Assembly: GCF_900143095.1 (NCBI RefSeq)
Contig: NZ_FRDA01000004.1
Span: 137,265-201,264 of the forward strand
From: Pseudomonas asturiensis
Lineage (GTDB): Bacteria; Pseudomonadota; Gammaproteobacteria; Pseudomonadales; Pseudomonadaceae
DNA length: 64,000 nucleotides
Direction: 5' to 3'
Position numbers and translations under genes: made by a program. Under the pieces are notes generated by a model that searched no databases, was not told the DNA's origin, and was given only the letters and a program-made list of their open reading frames with translations. Shown here piece after piece: positions 16,069-24,474 of this stretch (the stretch's first letter is position 1; each line of letters begins with the position of its first letter).

Positions 16069-16710
16069 ATGAATGCCAACACCATCAAGACTGCTTCGTT
16101 CGATGTCGACGCTCAAAAGAGCTTCACGCCGCTGTGCCCTGATGAGCTGCCTGTCAGCGGCGGGGATCAGATCGGTGAAGCACTCAACTTCATGGCAACG
16201 CTTGCCCGTCTGCGTCTGGGCAGCAAGGATGCTCACGCCGTCAATGCGCCTTGGGTCGTCGAGACTCATGACGGGATGCTCAAGCCAACCGGGCTCAAGC
16301 ACGCCGACCTGACTTGGGTGAGCCACTGCGTACCGGGTACCGAAGGCTTCAAGCTGTTGGATGTGCTGCCTCAACCACTCGACTACGACTACTTCGTCTG
16401 GAAAGGCGTAGAGCCGGATCTGCATCCCTACGGCGCGGTTTGGCATGATCTGGATGAAAAAATGTCTACCGGCGTTATCGAGTACCTGAAGGCCAACGGG
16501 ATCGAGCGCGTGATCGTCGGCGGTCTGGCTCTGGACTTCTGCGTCAAGACCACCGCCCTGCAGTTGGCCAAAGCCGGATTCATCGTGGTGCTGTATGTGC
16601 CTGCGTGCCGGGGTATCAGTGAGGAGGGTTCGCGGGCGGCGCTGGCCGACATGGCGCAGGCCGGAATCCTGATTGCGAACACCCCTCAAGAATTGACCGA
16701 ACTGGCCTGA
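16069..16710 (+). CDS. pncA: Nicotinamidase PncA
   Basis: A 213-residue isochorismatase-fold amidohydrolase. The catalytic triad is visible: Asp in SFDVDAQKSF (near residue 13), Lys in YFVWKGV (near 117) and Cys in GLALDFCVKTTAL (near 161). Metal ligands are in KDAHAVNAPW and HDGMLKPTGLKH. It converts nicotinamide to nicotinate in NAD salvage. AACGAGG upstream of the ATG gives a usable ribosome site. It is the first gene of the rightward operon pncA-pncB-nadE, directly downstream of the large NrtR palindrome. Confidence 0.94.
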   Translation: MNANTIKTASFDVDAQKSFTPLCPDELPVSGGDQIGEALNFMATLARLRLGSKDAHAVNAPWVVETHDGMLKPTGLKHADLTWVSHCVPGTEGFKLLDVLPQPLDYDYFVWKGVEPDLHPYGAVWHDLDEKMSTGVIEYLKANGIERVIVGGLALDFCVKTTALQLAKAGFIVVLYVPACRGISEEGSRAALADMAQAGILIANTPQELTELA

Positions 16711-16726
16711 GGCCTGGGAGACAGAC

Positions 16727-17932
16727 ATGGAAAGTGTTTACGACTTCAGCAAACCGATTGTGCGTTCGCCGACTGACGACGACATGTACAAGCTGTCGAT
16801 GGGGCAGGCGATCTACCACGCCTATCCCAGCGCCGATACCGAATGGGCACTGCGGGTTCGCTCCCAGGATGATCTGACGCCCTACATCAATGACATTCGC
16901 GAGGCGGTCGATCAGCTTCAAGAGCTGGAAAGCAGTCAGGACATGCTGCGTCACCTGCGCGGGATTCCCTACATCAGTACCGATTACATCGACTATCTGG
17001 AGGACTTCCGCCTCAAGCCGCGCTTCGTCAAAGTCGGCGAGAAGGACGGACAGCTGGAAATTCGTGCCCGTGGCCCGTGGGTGGGTGTCTCGCCTTTCGA
17101 GGTCAAGATTCTGGCCATTGTCAGCGAGATTCGTAACCGTCACGTCTACCCGGATCTGTCTCTGGAACAGGTGCGTGAAAGCCTCTACAAGAAGTTCGAC
17201 TGGCTCAAGGCCAACGCCACGACTGAAGAACTGGCCGCGTTCAAGGTCGCTGACTTCGGCACCCGTCGCCGGATTTCGTACCTGGCTCAGGAAGAAGTTG
17301 TACGCACCATGATGCGGGACTTTCCCGGTGAGTTCGTCGGCACCAGCAATATTCAACTGGCCCGCGAATTCGATATTCGCGCCGTGGGCACACAGGCTCA
17401 CGAATGGTTTCAGGCGCATCAGCAACTGGGGCCACGCCTGGTCGACAGCCAGAAGGCGGCGCTGGATGGCTGGATCAAGGAGTATCGCGGTGATCCTGGA
17501 CTGACGCTGGCGGACTGCATCAATCAGGACGCGTTCCTGCGTGACTTCGATTCGTACTACGCCAAGTTGTTCGACGGCTGCCGTCACGATTCGGGTGACC
17601 CGCTGGTGTGGGGCGACCGCATGATTGCGCACTACGAATCACTGCGCATCGACCCGCAAACCAAGACGTTGATCTTCAGCGACGGCCTGAATCTGGGCGA
17701 CAAGGCGCTGCGGATCCTGCGTCACTTTCGAGGTCGCATCAACGTGTCGTTCGGCATCGGCACGGACCTCACCAATGGCGTCGAGGGCGTGAAGCCGCTC
17801 AGCATCGTGATGAAGATGGTCAACTGCCAGGGTCAGCCCGTGGCCAAAATCTCCGATGCGCCCGGCAAGAGCCAGTGCGAGTCGCCCGAATTTCTGTCGT
17901 ACCTCAAGCAGGTTTTTCAGGTTAAGGAGTAA
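16727..17932 (+). CDS. pncB: Nicotinate phosphoribosyltransferase PncB
   Basis: A 401-residue protein of the PncB family, close to the E. coli length of 400. It starts with the conserved PTDDDMYKLSMGQAIYHAYP and carries FGTRRRISY (catalytic His replaced by the usual R-x-S region), FVGTSNIQLAREF, GTQAHEWFQAHQ and the C-terminal HDSGDPLVWGDRMIAHYE. It makes nicotinate mononucleotide from nicotinate and PRPP with ATP. It lies 16 bases after pncA with its own GGGAGA ribosome site and is followed by nadE 7 bases after its stop. Confidence 0.95.
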   Translation: MESVYDFSKPIVRSPTDDDMYKLSMGQAIYHAYPSADTEWALRVRSQDDLTPYINDIREAVDQLQELESSQDMLRHLRGIPYISTDYIDYLEDFRLKPRFVKVGEKDGQLEIRARGPWVGVSPFEVKILAIVSEIRNRHVYPDLSLEQVRESLYKKFDWLKANATTEELAAFKVADFGTRRRISYLAQEEVVRTMMRDFPGEFVGTSNIQLAREFDIRAVGTQAHEWFQAHQQLGPRLVDSQKAALDGWIKEYRGDPGLTLADCINQDAFLRDFDSYYAKLFDGCRHDSGDPLVWGDRMIAHYESLRIDPQTKTLIFSDGLNLGDKALRILRHFRGRINVSFGIGTDLTNGVEGVKPLSIVMKMVNCQGQPVAKISDAPGKSQCESPEFLSYLKQVFQVKE

Positions 17933-17939
17933 GGCAATC

Positions 17940-18776
17940 ATGAATACGCAAACCAGTCTGCAAGCCGAGATCCAGTCAGCCCTTGGTATTGACCGAGGCA
18001 TCACCGATGCTGACAGCGTGAGTGCCGAAATCGTCCGACGCATCAGCTTTATCAAAGGCGTGCTGCTTGAATCCGGCGCGAAAGCGCTGGTGCTGGGCAT
18101 CAGCGGCGGGGTCGATTCTTCGACCACCGGACGCCTGTGCCAGTTGGCGGTCAACGAGTTGAAAGCGGCGGGCCACAACGTCAAGTTCGTTGCCGTGCGG
18201 CTGCCTTACAAGACCCAGGCCGATGAGCATGACGCGCAAGCGGCGTTGAGCTTCATCCAGCCAGACCTGATCACCAACGTGAACATCGCCGGTGCGGTCG
18301 ACAGCGTGATGAGCGCTATCGCTATTGACGGTCTTGAGCCGAGCCCGGAACTGACCGACTTCGCCAAGGGCAACGTCAAGGCCCGTACCCGCATGTTGGC
18401 GCAGTACGCGATTGCCAACTTTGTCGGTGGCCTGGTGGTGGGCACTGATCACGCCGCCGAGGCGGTAATGGGGTTCTTCACCAAGTTCGGTGATGGTGCC
18501 TGCGATCTGGCGCCTTTGAGCGGCCTCACCAAAGGTCAGGTTCGTCTGCTGGCAGGGGCGCTGGGCGCTCCGGCACACCTCGTCAGCAAAGCCCCGACGG
18601 CTGATCTTGAAGACCTGGATCCGGGCAAACTGGACGAAGCGGCCTATGGCTGCACCTACGACGACATCGATAATTACCTGCTGGGCAAGGACGTTTCAGC
18701 GTCGGCAGCGGCGATCATCGAAGCGGCTTACCGCAAGACTGCTCACAAGCGTGAATTGCCGATTTCTCCTGTCTGA
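17940..18776 (+). CDS. nadE: NH3-dependent NAD+ synthetase NadE
   Basis: A 278-residue synthetase (E. coli NadE is 275). The start at 17940 is preceded by AAGGAG overlapping the pncB stop. The ATP pyrophosphatase loop LGISGGVDSSTTGRL is near residue 46, followed by RLPYKTQADEHDAQ, ARTRMLAQYAIAN, VVGTDHAAEAVMGFFTKFGDGACDLAPLSGL and the C-terminal KRELPISPV. No glutaminase domain is present, so it uses ammonia. It is the last gene of the NrtR-controlled salvage operon. Confidence 0.96.
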   Translation: MNTQTSLQAEIQSALGIDRGITDADSVSAEIVRRISFIKGVLLESGAKALVLGISGGVDSSTTGRLCQLAVNELKAAGHNVKFVAVRLPYKTQADEHDAQAALSFIQPDLITNVNIAGAVDSVMSAIAIDGLEPSPELTDFAKGNVKARTRMLAQYAIANFVGGLVVGTDHAAEAVMGFFTKFGDGACDLAPLSGLTKGQVRLLAGALGAPAHLVSKAPTADLEDLDPGKLDEAAYGCTYDDIDNYLLGKDVSASAAAIIEAAYRKTAHKRELPISPV

Positions 18777-18864
18777 AGTCTTGCGCGGATCGCCGATCAA
18801 CCTGCGTCGCCAGTGCGAATTGGGACGCAGAGCGTCCAGCGTTCTCAAAGCTGTCGACTAAATC

Positions 18865-18918
18865 CGTATATACGCTTGAATTGTGATTTAAAGATGTTGA
18901 GTATACGCAGCGTGTATA
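18865..18918. promoter_or_regulatory. Paired TATACG palindromes before the HTH-ATCase gene
   Basis: CGTATATACG is a perfect 10-bp palindrome at 18865-18874. GTATACGCAGCGTGTATA at 18901-18918 repeats the same TATACG half-sites in imperfect inverted form. Both lie within 75 bases upstream of the start at 18937, where an operator would be expected. The N-terminal helix-turn-helix of the gene product is an obvious candidate binder (inference). Confidence 0.5.
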
Positions 18919-18936
18919 TTCGGATCGGTCTTTCAC

Positions 18937-20208
18937 ATGTCCCAACAAGTCTTCCTCCGCGACGCCATGCGCCGTCTCAACTTCACCCGCGACGCGCTCG
19001 CCCAGCGTCTTGGCGTTTCGCGTCGTGCGCTGGACAGTTGGCTGCTGCCTGACGAATCCGCCGAAATGCGCAAGATGCCAGACATCGCGCAACGCTTCGT
19101 TCTGGAGATTCTGAAGGGCAGTGCAGTTGCCTCGCAGCCCGCAGACTCAAGGCCGCACGGCAACGAGGAAGTGGCCCGGCATTTGCTGTCGGTCGAGACC
19201 TACACCCGGGAGTCGGTGGAAGAACTTTTGCGTATCGCCGACATGATGCAGCCAGTCGCTCGTCGCCAGAAAACCACGCGCGTGCTGGAAGGTGCCGTGC
19301 TGGCCAATCTGTTTTTCGAGGCCAGCACTCGCACCCGGCTGAGTTTCGCCTCGGCCTTCGCAAGGCTGGGCGGGGCGGTCTGCGATACCACCGGTTTCAC
19401 GTTTTCATCAATGGCCAAAGGCGAGTCTGTCGCCGACACCAGCCGTGTCATCAGTGGCTACGCCGACATCATTGTCGTGCGCCACCCTGAACTGGGCGCA
19501 GTCGCCGAGTTCGCCGAAGCCACTCACGTTCCGGTGGTCAACGCAGGCGATGGTCCGGGCGAGCATCCGAGCCAGGCGCTGCTGGACCTCTACACTATCC
19601 AGCGCGAGTTTTCGCGGCTCGACAAGCTGGTGGATGGTGCACATATCGCCTTCGTCGGTGACCTCAAATACGGGCGCACCGTGCACTCGTTGAGCAAGCT
19701 GCTGGCGCTTTACCGCAATCTGACCTTCACACTGGTTTCACCAACCGCGCTGACGCTGCCTGAGCATCTGGTGCAATACCTTGCGGACAAGGGGCATCGC
19801 GTCGAGCAAACCCAGGATCTGGCCAACGGCTTGAAAGGTGCCGATGTGGTCTACGCGACGCGCATTCAGAAAGAGCGTTTCGCCGAACAGGAGACCCTGG
19901 AAGGTTACAGCGCTGATTTCCAGATCAATCAGGCGCTGGTGAATGCGGTGTGTGGTGCCAATACCCTGATCATGCACCCGCTGCCAAGGGACTCCCGGCC
20001 CGATGCAAACGACCTGAGTACCGACCTGAATCTTGACTCCCGGCTGGCCATTTTCAAGCAGACGGACAACGGCATTGCCGTACGCATGGCGATCTTCGCC
20101 TCGCTGCTGGGTGTTGAAGATCAGGTGCAGCGGTCATTGCGCGATGTGGGGTGGCGTGTCCCGATTTATCTAGGGCCGGATGAGGGTGTGCCTTATTGCG
20201 AGCAGTGA
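18937..20208 (+). CDS. pyrB: Aspartate carbamoyltransferase fused to an N-terminal helix-turn-helix domain
   Basis: 423 residues against about 310 for a normal ATCase catalytic chain. Residues 1-75 form an extra domain with a helix-turn-helix look (LRDAMRRLNFTRDALAQRLG, then VSRRALDSWLLPDES). From about residue 80 the ATCase is complete: LFFEASTRTRLSF for carbamoyl phosphate, GDGPGEHPSQALLDL, FVGDLKYGRTVHSL and MHPLPRDSRPD. The active-site residues are therefore present. It follows the NAD salvage operon after 160 bases that contain TATACG palindromes. I infer a secondary ATCase or a metabolite-sensing regulator that uses the ATCase fold for carbamoyl phosphate or aspartate. It is not in a pyrimidine operon. 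Confidence 0.9.
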   Translation: MSQQVFLRDAMRRLNFTRDALAQRLGVSRRALDSWLLPDESAEMRKMPDIAQRFVLEILKGSAVASQPADSRPHGNEEVARHLLSVETYTRESVEELLRIADMMQPVARRQKTTRVLEGAVLANLFFEASTRTRLSFASAFARLGGAVCDTTGFTFSSMAKGESVADTSRVISGYADIIVVRHPELGAVAEFAEATHVPVVNAGDGPGEHPSQALLDLYTIQREFSRLDKLVDGAHIAFVGDLKYGRTVHSLSKLLALYRNLTFTLVSPTALTLPEHLVQYLADKGHRVEQTQDLANGLKGADVVYATRIQKERFAEQETLEGYSADFQINQALVNAVCGANTLIMHPLPRDSRPDANDLSTDLNLDSRLAIFKQTDNGIAVRMAIFASLLGVEDQVQRSLRDVGWRVPIYLGPDEGVPYCEQ

Positions 20209-20269
20209 TGACCAACGGGCTGTTGCGTGACGTTCAGAGAACAGGCGGATGGGTCGGAATATAGGTCTG

Positions 20270-20541
20270 ATGCACGACGGGCCGTCTGCACTGGCGAAGG
20301 CTCAGGAAGACAATCCACAGGTGATCCTTCTGGACATCGGACTGCCCGATATGGACGGTTAGCAGGTCGCCGACAGCGCTGGGCCAATCCACGTATGCAG
20401 GGCAAGTCGCTCACCGCCATCACCGGTTACGGTCAAGTGAACGACAGGCAGATGGCGCTGGATGCCGGGTTTTACCGGCACTTCACCCAGCCTGTCGATA
20501 GTGTCGCGCTGGAAGGTTTTGTGGCGTCGTCGGGAAGGGAT
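20270..20541 (+). pseudogene. Remnant of a response-regulator receiver domain
   Basis: Reading from 20270, the frame gives [30 protein letters not shown] with the phospho-acceptor Asp region, then TAG at 20360. After a one-base frame change the C-terminal half continues: GKSLTAITGYGQVNDRQMAL, DAGFYRHFTQPVDSVALEGF. This carries the receiver domain threonine-containing strand (AITGYG) and the Lys region, with Lys changed to Gln in TQPVDS. The N-terminal acidic residues and any partner kinase or output domain are missing. It looks like the tail of a hybrid kinase, now dead. Confidence 0.82.
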
Positions 20542-20593
20542 TGAGAGAGCGTCGGGCCGCCCCCGGTCAATCCGGTAGCGGCTGGCGAATCCA

Positions 20594-22756
20594 TCAGAAC
20601 CGGTACTTGGCCGTCAGCGTGTAATTGCGCGGATCACCATAGGTGTCGGTAGAGCCCCACACGGAACTGGTGCCAATCGCCGAGTAATAGACGCGGTCGA
20701 AAACGTTGTTCGCGTTCAACTGCAGGTCCAGATGTTTGTTGACCTGATAACCGGCCATCAGGTCGGCAACGGCATAGCCGCCCTGTTCGAGGCGATAGCT
20801 GCCGTTGGTGAGGGCGATGTCGTTGTACATGCGGCTCTGCCAGTAGACGTTGCCGCCGACGCGCAATTTTTCCAGGGGGCCCTGGAAGCGGTACACGGTC
20901 GAGACCTTGAACAGGTGTTCAGGCGTGTCGGTGTCGAAGCGCTGGTTCTTGTTCGCAGGGTCGGCGTCCTTCACGTAATGAGCGCGGGTGAAGGTGTAGC
21001 CTGCGCCGACTTGCCAGTTCTCGGTCAGCGCGCCTTGCAGTTCCAGGTCGACGCCCTGGCTGCGCACCAGGCCGGATGCGTCGTAGCAGGTGAGTACCGG
21101 GCAGCCTGCCTGAGTGGAGGTCTGGGTTGCCACATTGGTCTGGTCGGTGCGAAACACCGCCAGACTGGCGTTGAGGGCACCGTTGAAATACTCGCCCTTG
21201 ATGCCGACTTCGTAGTTTTCACCGACGACGGGTTTGAGTTGCGCCCCGGACAAGTCCTGATAGTTCTGTGGCTGGAAGATGTCGGTGTAGCTGGCGTACA
21301 CCGAATAGGTGTCGTCCAGCTTGTAGATCAGACCGCCGTAGCGCGTCACGTTCCGGGTGACCTTGTAGTCGCCATCGCCGGTGCGGTCATCGTAGTCGTA
21401 CCAGTCCAGACGGCCGCCGAGAATCAGGGTCAAGGGATCGGCCAGGCTCAAGCGGGTCGTGAGGTACACGCCTTCCTGAGTGGCGACGCTGTGCAGGTTG
21501 CCGTCGCGGACGAAGTTTGGCTTTGGCGCTGCAATCGGCAGGCCGGTGTCGTAGGGGCTGTATTCCTTGCTGTCTTTGTCATAGACGCGACGACTCGCGC
21601 CGACCACCAGTTCGTGTGTGCGGCCGAGGGCCTGGAACGGGCCGCTGGCAAACGCGTCGAAGGCGGTCTGTTTTTCCTCGGGACGTGACTGGTACGCGGT
21701 GGTTTCCAGCGGGCCGTTGTAGCGCGACAGGTAGGTGCCCGAGAACAGGCCGTCGAGTGACGAGGCAGTACCGGCCAGGTGCAGTTTCCAGTCGTTGTCG
21801 AAGCGGTGTTCCAGCTCGCCGAATACGGTATCGATCTGCAGTTTCTTCTTTTCCCAGTCGGAACCTGGGTAGGTGGAGCGGGGCAGGTTCAGGTGGTGGC
21901 CGTCGGTGCCCAGCGGCAGACCGCCCCAGAAGAAGTTGGTCTCGTCTTCCTGACGGGAATAACCCAGGGTCGCTGTGGTGGCCTCACTCAGATCAGCTTC
22001 GACTACGCCGTAGAAAACGCCATGGTCACTCTCTTCCTTGTCGCGGAAGCTGTTGGCGTCCTGATAGGAGCCGACCACGCGGCCTCGCAGGGTGCCGCTG
22101 TCATTCAGCTTGCTCGACGCATCGAACTCACCGCGGTAATTGTCCCAGCTTCCGGCGCTGCCGGTGAGGGTCACCTGCGGCTCTGCCGTCGGGCGCTTGC
22201 GCACCATATTGATAGCCGCCGAGGGATTGCCTGCGCCGGTGATCAGGCCGGTGGCGCCGCGAATCACTTCCACGCGATCAAACATTGCCAGGTTCGGCTG
22301 CACGCCCATGGTCCAGCCAGAGTAGGAGGCAGGGATGCCGTCGTACATGATGTTGTCGATGTCGAAACCGCGTGATGTGTAGGTCTGTCTGCCGGGTCCG
22401 CTGGACTGGCTCAGGAACAGGCCGGGGGTGTTTTTGACCACATCGTTGACGCTGGTCATGGCTTGATCGTCCATGCGCTGGCGGGTGATCACGGTCACGG
22501 CCTGCGGGGTTTCGCGCATGCTCAGGGGCAGTTTGGTCGCAGTCTGCATGACGCCGGTGGTGTAGGAACCAGTGCCTTCGGTGGTCGTGCCCAGGCGTGC
22601 ATCACTGATTTCAGTGGCACCCAGCTCCAGTGTCCCGGTCGCCTGCTCAGGCAGAGGCTCTGCGGCGAAAGCCATATGAGAGGTGGCGAGGGCAATACCC
22701 ATGGTCAACAGGCATGGCGTGAAACGGTGACGGCGTTGCAGTTGCTGGCCCGGCAT
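20594..22756 (-). CDS. TonB-dependent siderophore receptor
   Basis: A 720-residue outer-membrane receptor from the ATG at 22754-22756, which has AGGGAG upstream. The frame is open 43 codons further back, without signal-peptide character. A signal peptide (TMGIALATSHMAFA) is followed by a TonB box region, the plug (TKLPLSMRETPQAVTVITRQ, then NDVVKNTPGLFLSQSSGPGR, GFDIDNIMYDGIP) and a 22-strand barrel ending YTLTAKYRF with the terminal aromatic residue. It belongs to the FhuE/FpvA-like class that imports ferric hydroxamate-type siderophores; the exact ligand is not readable. There is no N-terminal sigma-regulator signalling domain. A Fur-like site lies upstream. Confidence 0.92.
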   Translation of the reverse strand: MPGQQLQRRHRFTPCLLTMGIALATSHMAFAAEPLPEQATGTLELGATEISDARLGTTTEGTGSYTTGVMQTATKLPLSMRETPQAVTVITRQRMDDQAMTSVNDVVKNTPGLFLSQSSGPGRQTYTSRGFDIDNIMYDGIPASYSGWTMGVQPNLAMFDRVEVIRGATGLITGAGNPSAAINMVRKRPTAEPQVTLTGSAGSWDNYRGEFDASSKLNDSGTLRGRVVGSYQDANSFRDKEESDHGVFYGVVEADLSEATTATLGYSRQEDETNFFWGGLPLGTDGHHLNLPRSTYPGSDWEKKKLQIDTVFGELEHRFDNDWKLHLAGTASSLDGLFSGTYLSRYNGPLETTAYQSRPEEKQTAFDAFASGPFQALGRTHELVVGASRRVYDKDSKEYSPYDTGLPIAAPKPNFVRDGNLHSVATQEGVYLTTRLSLADPLTLILGGRLDWYDYDDRTGDGDYKVTRNVTRYGGLIYKLDDTYSVYASYTDIFQPQNYQDLSGAQLKPVVGENYEVGIKGEYFNGALNASLAVFRTDQTNVATQTSTQAGCPVLTCYDASGLVRSQGVDLELQGALTENWQVGAGYTFTRAHYVKDADPANKNQRFDTDTPEHLFKVSTVYRFQGPLEKLRVGGNVYWQSRMYNDIALTNGSYRLEQGGYAVADLMAGYQVNKHLDLQLNANNVFDRVYYSAIGTSSVWGSTDTYGDPRNYTLTAKYRF

Positions 22757-23377
22757 GAACCTGACACTCCCTGAAAAGCCTTCCGTGGCCAAGTGATAAT
22801 AGTGTTGAGAACGATTCGCGTTAGTGTGACAGATTGTTTCGGTCGGAAAAAGCCTACGCGGACAAATACTTAACAAAATTTTCACATCTTTCAGCAGTGG
22901 CTATTGTTCAAGGCAGGCGGGTGTTCGAGCGTGTGAAGGCGGGTAAGGTCGAGCGGTAAGTCAGGTGTTTTTCTGTCCTGGACGTCAGGTGTGCCCTTCG
23001 CAAGCGTGGTGCCGCCGCGTCGACTCAACGGGCTCGGCTTTGCAGACTCCGTATGGGTGGGGAGTGGTTGAATGGGTAGTGCTTATAGACCACATTGAGT
23101 CCCTGCCCGGCGCCGTGAAGGCTTGGTCCTCACGTGCGATGTTGGTGGTGGAGGTTTGTCAGGTCTCGTGTGGGCATTAATCGATATAGCTACTGCACGT
23201 CGGATTATTTTCAGTCGTGATAAGTGTCATCGTCAGTGAATCCATTCAACGGGTTTGGGGCATGATGATGACTGCCATGAGACCCTGTTATGTTCACTGT
23301 GTTCGTGGCACGGCTTCTCTGCACGGGGCTGAAGGTAGCAATGGTGAGTGGTCTGATAATGACTCGAGGGATAAGGA
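22757..23377. other. Intergenic region between the siderophore receptor and esterase genes
   Basis: About 620 bases between two divergent genes. The left end holds the Fur-like site and receptor promoter. The right end must hold the esterase promoter. Short open frames at 22965-23180 and 23217-23399 lack any recognisable motif or ribosome site and are not called. Confidence 0.5.
22801..22825 (-). promoter_or_regulatory. Fur-like box upstream of the siderophore receptor gene
   Basis: The plus-strand text TGAGAACGATTCGCG, preceded by GATAATAGTGT, fits the 7-1-7 Fur pattern TGATAAT-n-ATTATCA at 9 of 14 positions. It lies 45-70 bp upstream of the receptor start, where iron repression would be expected. 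Confidence 0.5.
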
Positions 23378-24358
23378 TTGGACGACAACAAGCGTTTGAG
23401 TTTCGACGACCATGAACTGGCGCAAATGCGTCAGTTCAATAGAACTCTTGGCAGGCTGCCACGTTTCCGCATTAAAAACCGTATTGCGCCGACCCTGATT
23501 CAGGCGCTGCTGCGTGTCAGTCAGATCGGCGGGGCCGGCAAGCTGGCGCGGCATGGCCTTCACGCCGAGAAGCAAGTCGTCAGTGCGAACAACGTGGCTG
23601 TGTCGGTGCGCATCATCAGGCCCAAGGGCAAAGCCAAGGGTGTCGTGCTCGACTTTCATGGCGGCGGGTGGGTGATCGGCAATGCGCAGATGAACGATGA
23701 CCTTAACGTCGCGATGGTCAACGCGTGCGACGTGGCGGTGGTTTCGGTCGATTACCGGCTGGCTGTCTCCACGCCTGTCGAGGGTCTGATGGATGATTGT
23801 CTGGCGGCGGCGTGCTGGCTGCTGGGCAATGACTGCACGGAGTTTGCCGGTCTGCCGGTTATCGTAGTGGGTGAGTCCGCAGGCGGCCACCTTGCCGCCG
23901 CAACCCTGCTGAAACTGAAGGAAAGGCCAGGGCTGATGCAGCGCATTAAAGGTGCGCTGTTGTATTACGGCGTGTACGACCTGACAGGCACCGCCAGCGT
24001 GCGCGCGGCCGGTCCCGAGACACTGGTGCTCGATGGTCCGGGCATGGTCGATGCCTTGCGCCTGCTCACACCTGGCTTGACCGATGAACAGCGCCAGCAG
24101 CCGCCTTTATCGCCTTTGTACGGCGACCTCACCGGGCTGCCGCCAGCGCTGATGTTCGTCGGCGACATTGACCCGCTGCTGGACGATACGCTGGAAATGG
24201 CTGAACGCTGGAAGCACTCGGCGGAGGTGGAAATGCATCTTTTGCCGGAATCACCACACGGCTTCATTCATTTTCCGGTGGCGATAGGGCAGAAGGTGCT
24301 TGCGCGCAGTCGTGACTGGGTAACGGAGCGGATTCAAACGGCTGACGGTCCGCAGTAA
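23378..24358 (+). CDS. Alpha/beta hydrolase of the HSL (hormone-sensitive lipase) family
   Basis: A 326-residue esterase. The oxyanion motif HGGGWVIG is near residue 93, the nucleophile elbow GESAGGHLAAA near 166, the catalytic Asp in GDIDPLLDDT near 261 and His in SPHGFIHF near 291. The start is a TTG at 23378 with GAGGG seven bases upstream; there is no nearby in-frame ATG. Family members hydrolyse short acyl esters, and the natural substrate is unknown. It reads toward the galactose dehydrogenase gene, 116 bases further on, so the two may share a transcript. Confidence 0.88.
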   Translation: MDDNKRLSFDDHELAQMRQFNRTLGRLPRFRIKNRIAPTLIQALLRVSQIGGAGKLARHGLHAEKQVVSANNVAVSVRIIRPKGKAKGVVLDFHGGGWVIGNAQMNDDLNVAMVNACDVAVVSVDYRLAVSTPVEGLMDDCLAAACWLLGNDCTEFAGLPVIVVGESAGGHLAAATLLKLKERPGLMQRIKGALLYYGVYDLTGTASVRAAGPETLVLDGPGMVDALRLLTPGLTDEQRQQPPLSPLYGDLTGLPPALMFVGDIDPLLDDTLEMAERWKHSAEVEMHLLPESPHGFIHFPVAIGQKVLARSRDWVTERIQTADGPQ

Positions 24359-24474
24359 GCCCGGTGCAGGTACCGTCGTCAAAACCGGGCGGCGACCGCA
24401 CACGCCCATTGTCCGCCGCGCCGTTTCCGTCTAGTTTGCTCCCCGACATAAATACAAAAACTCAGGAGTCTTCG

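Noticed and set aside
22965..23180. 71-codon open frame in the receptor-esterase gap
   Set aside because: No ribosome site, no recognised features and a Trp/Cys/Ser-rich composition unlike real genes here.
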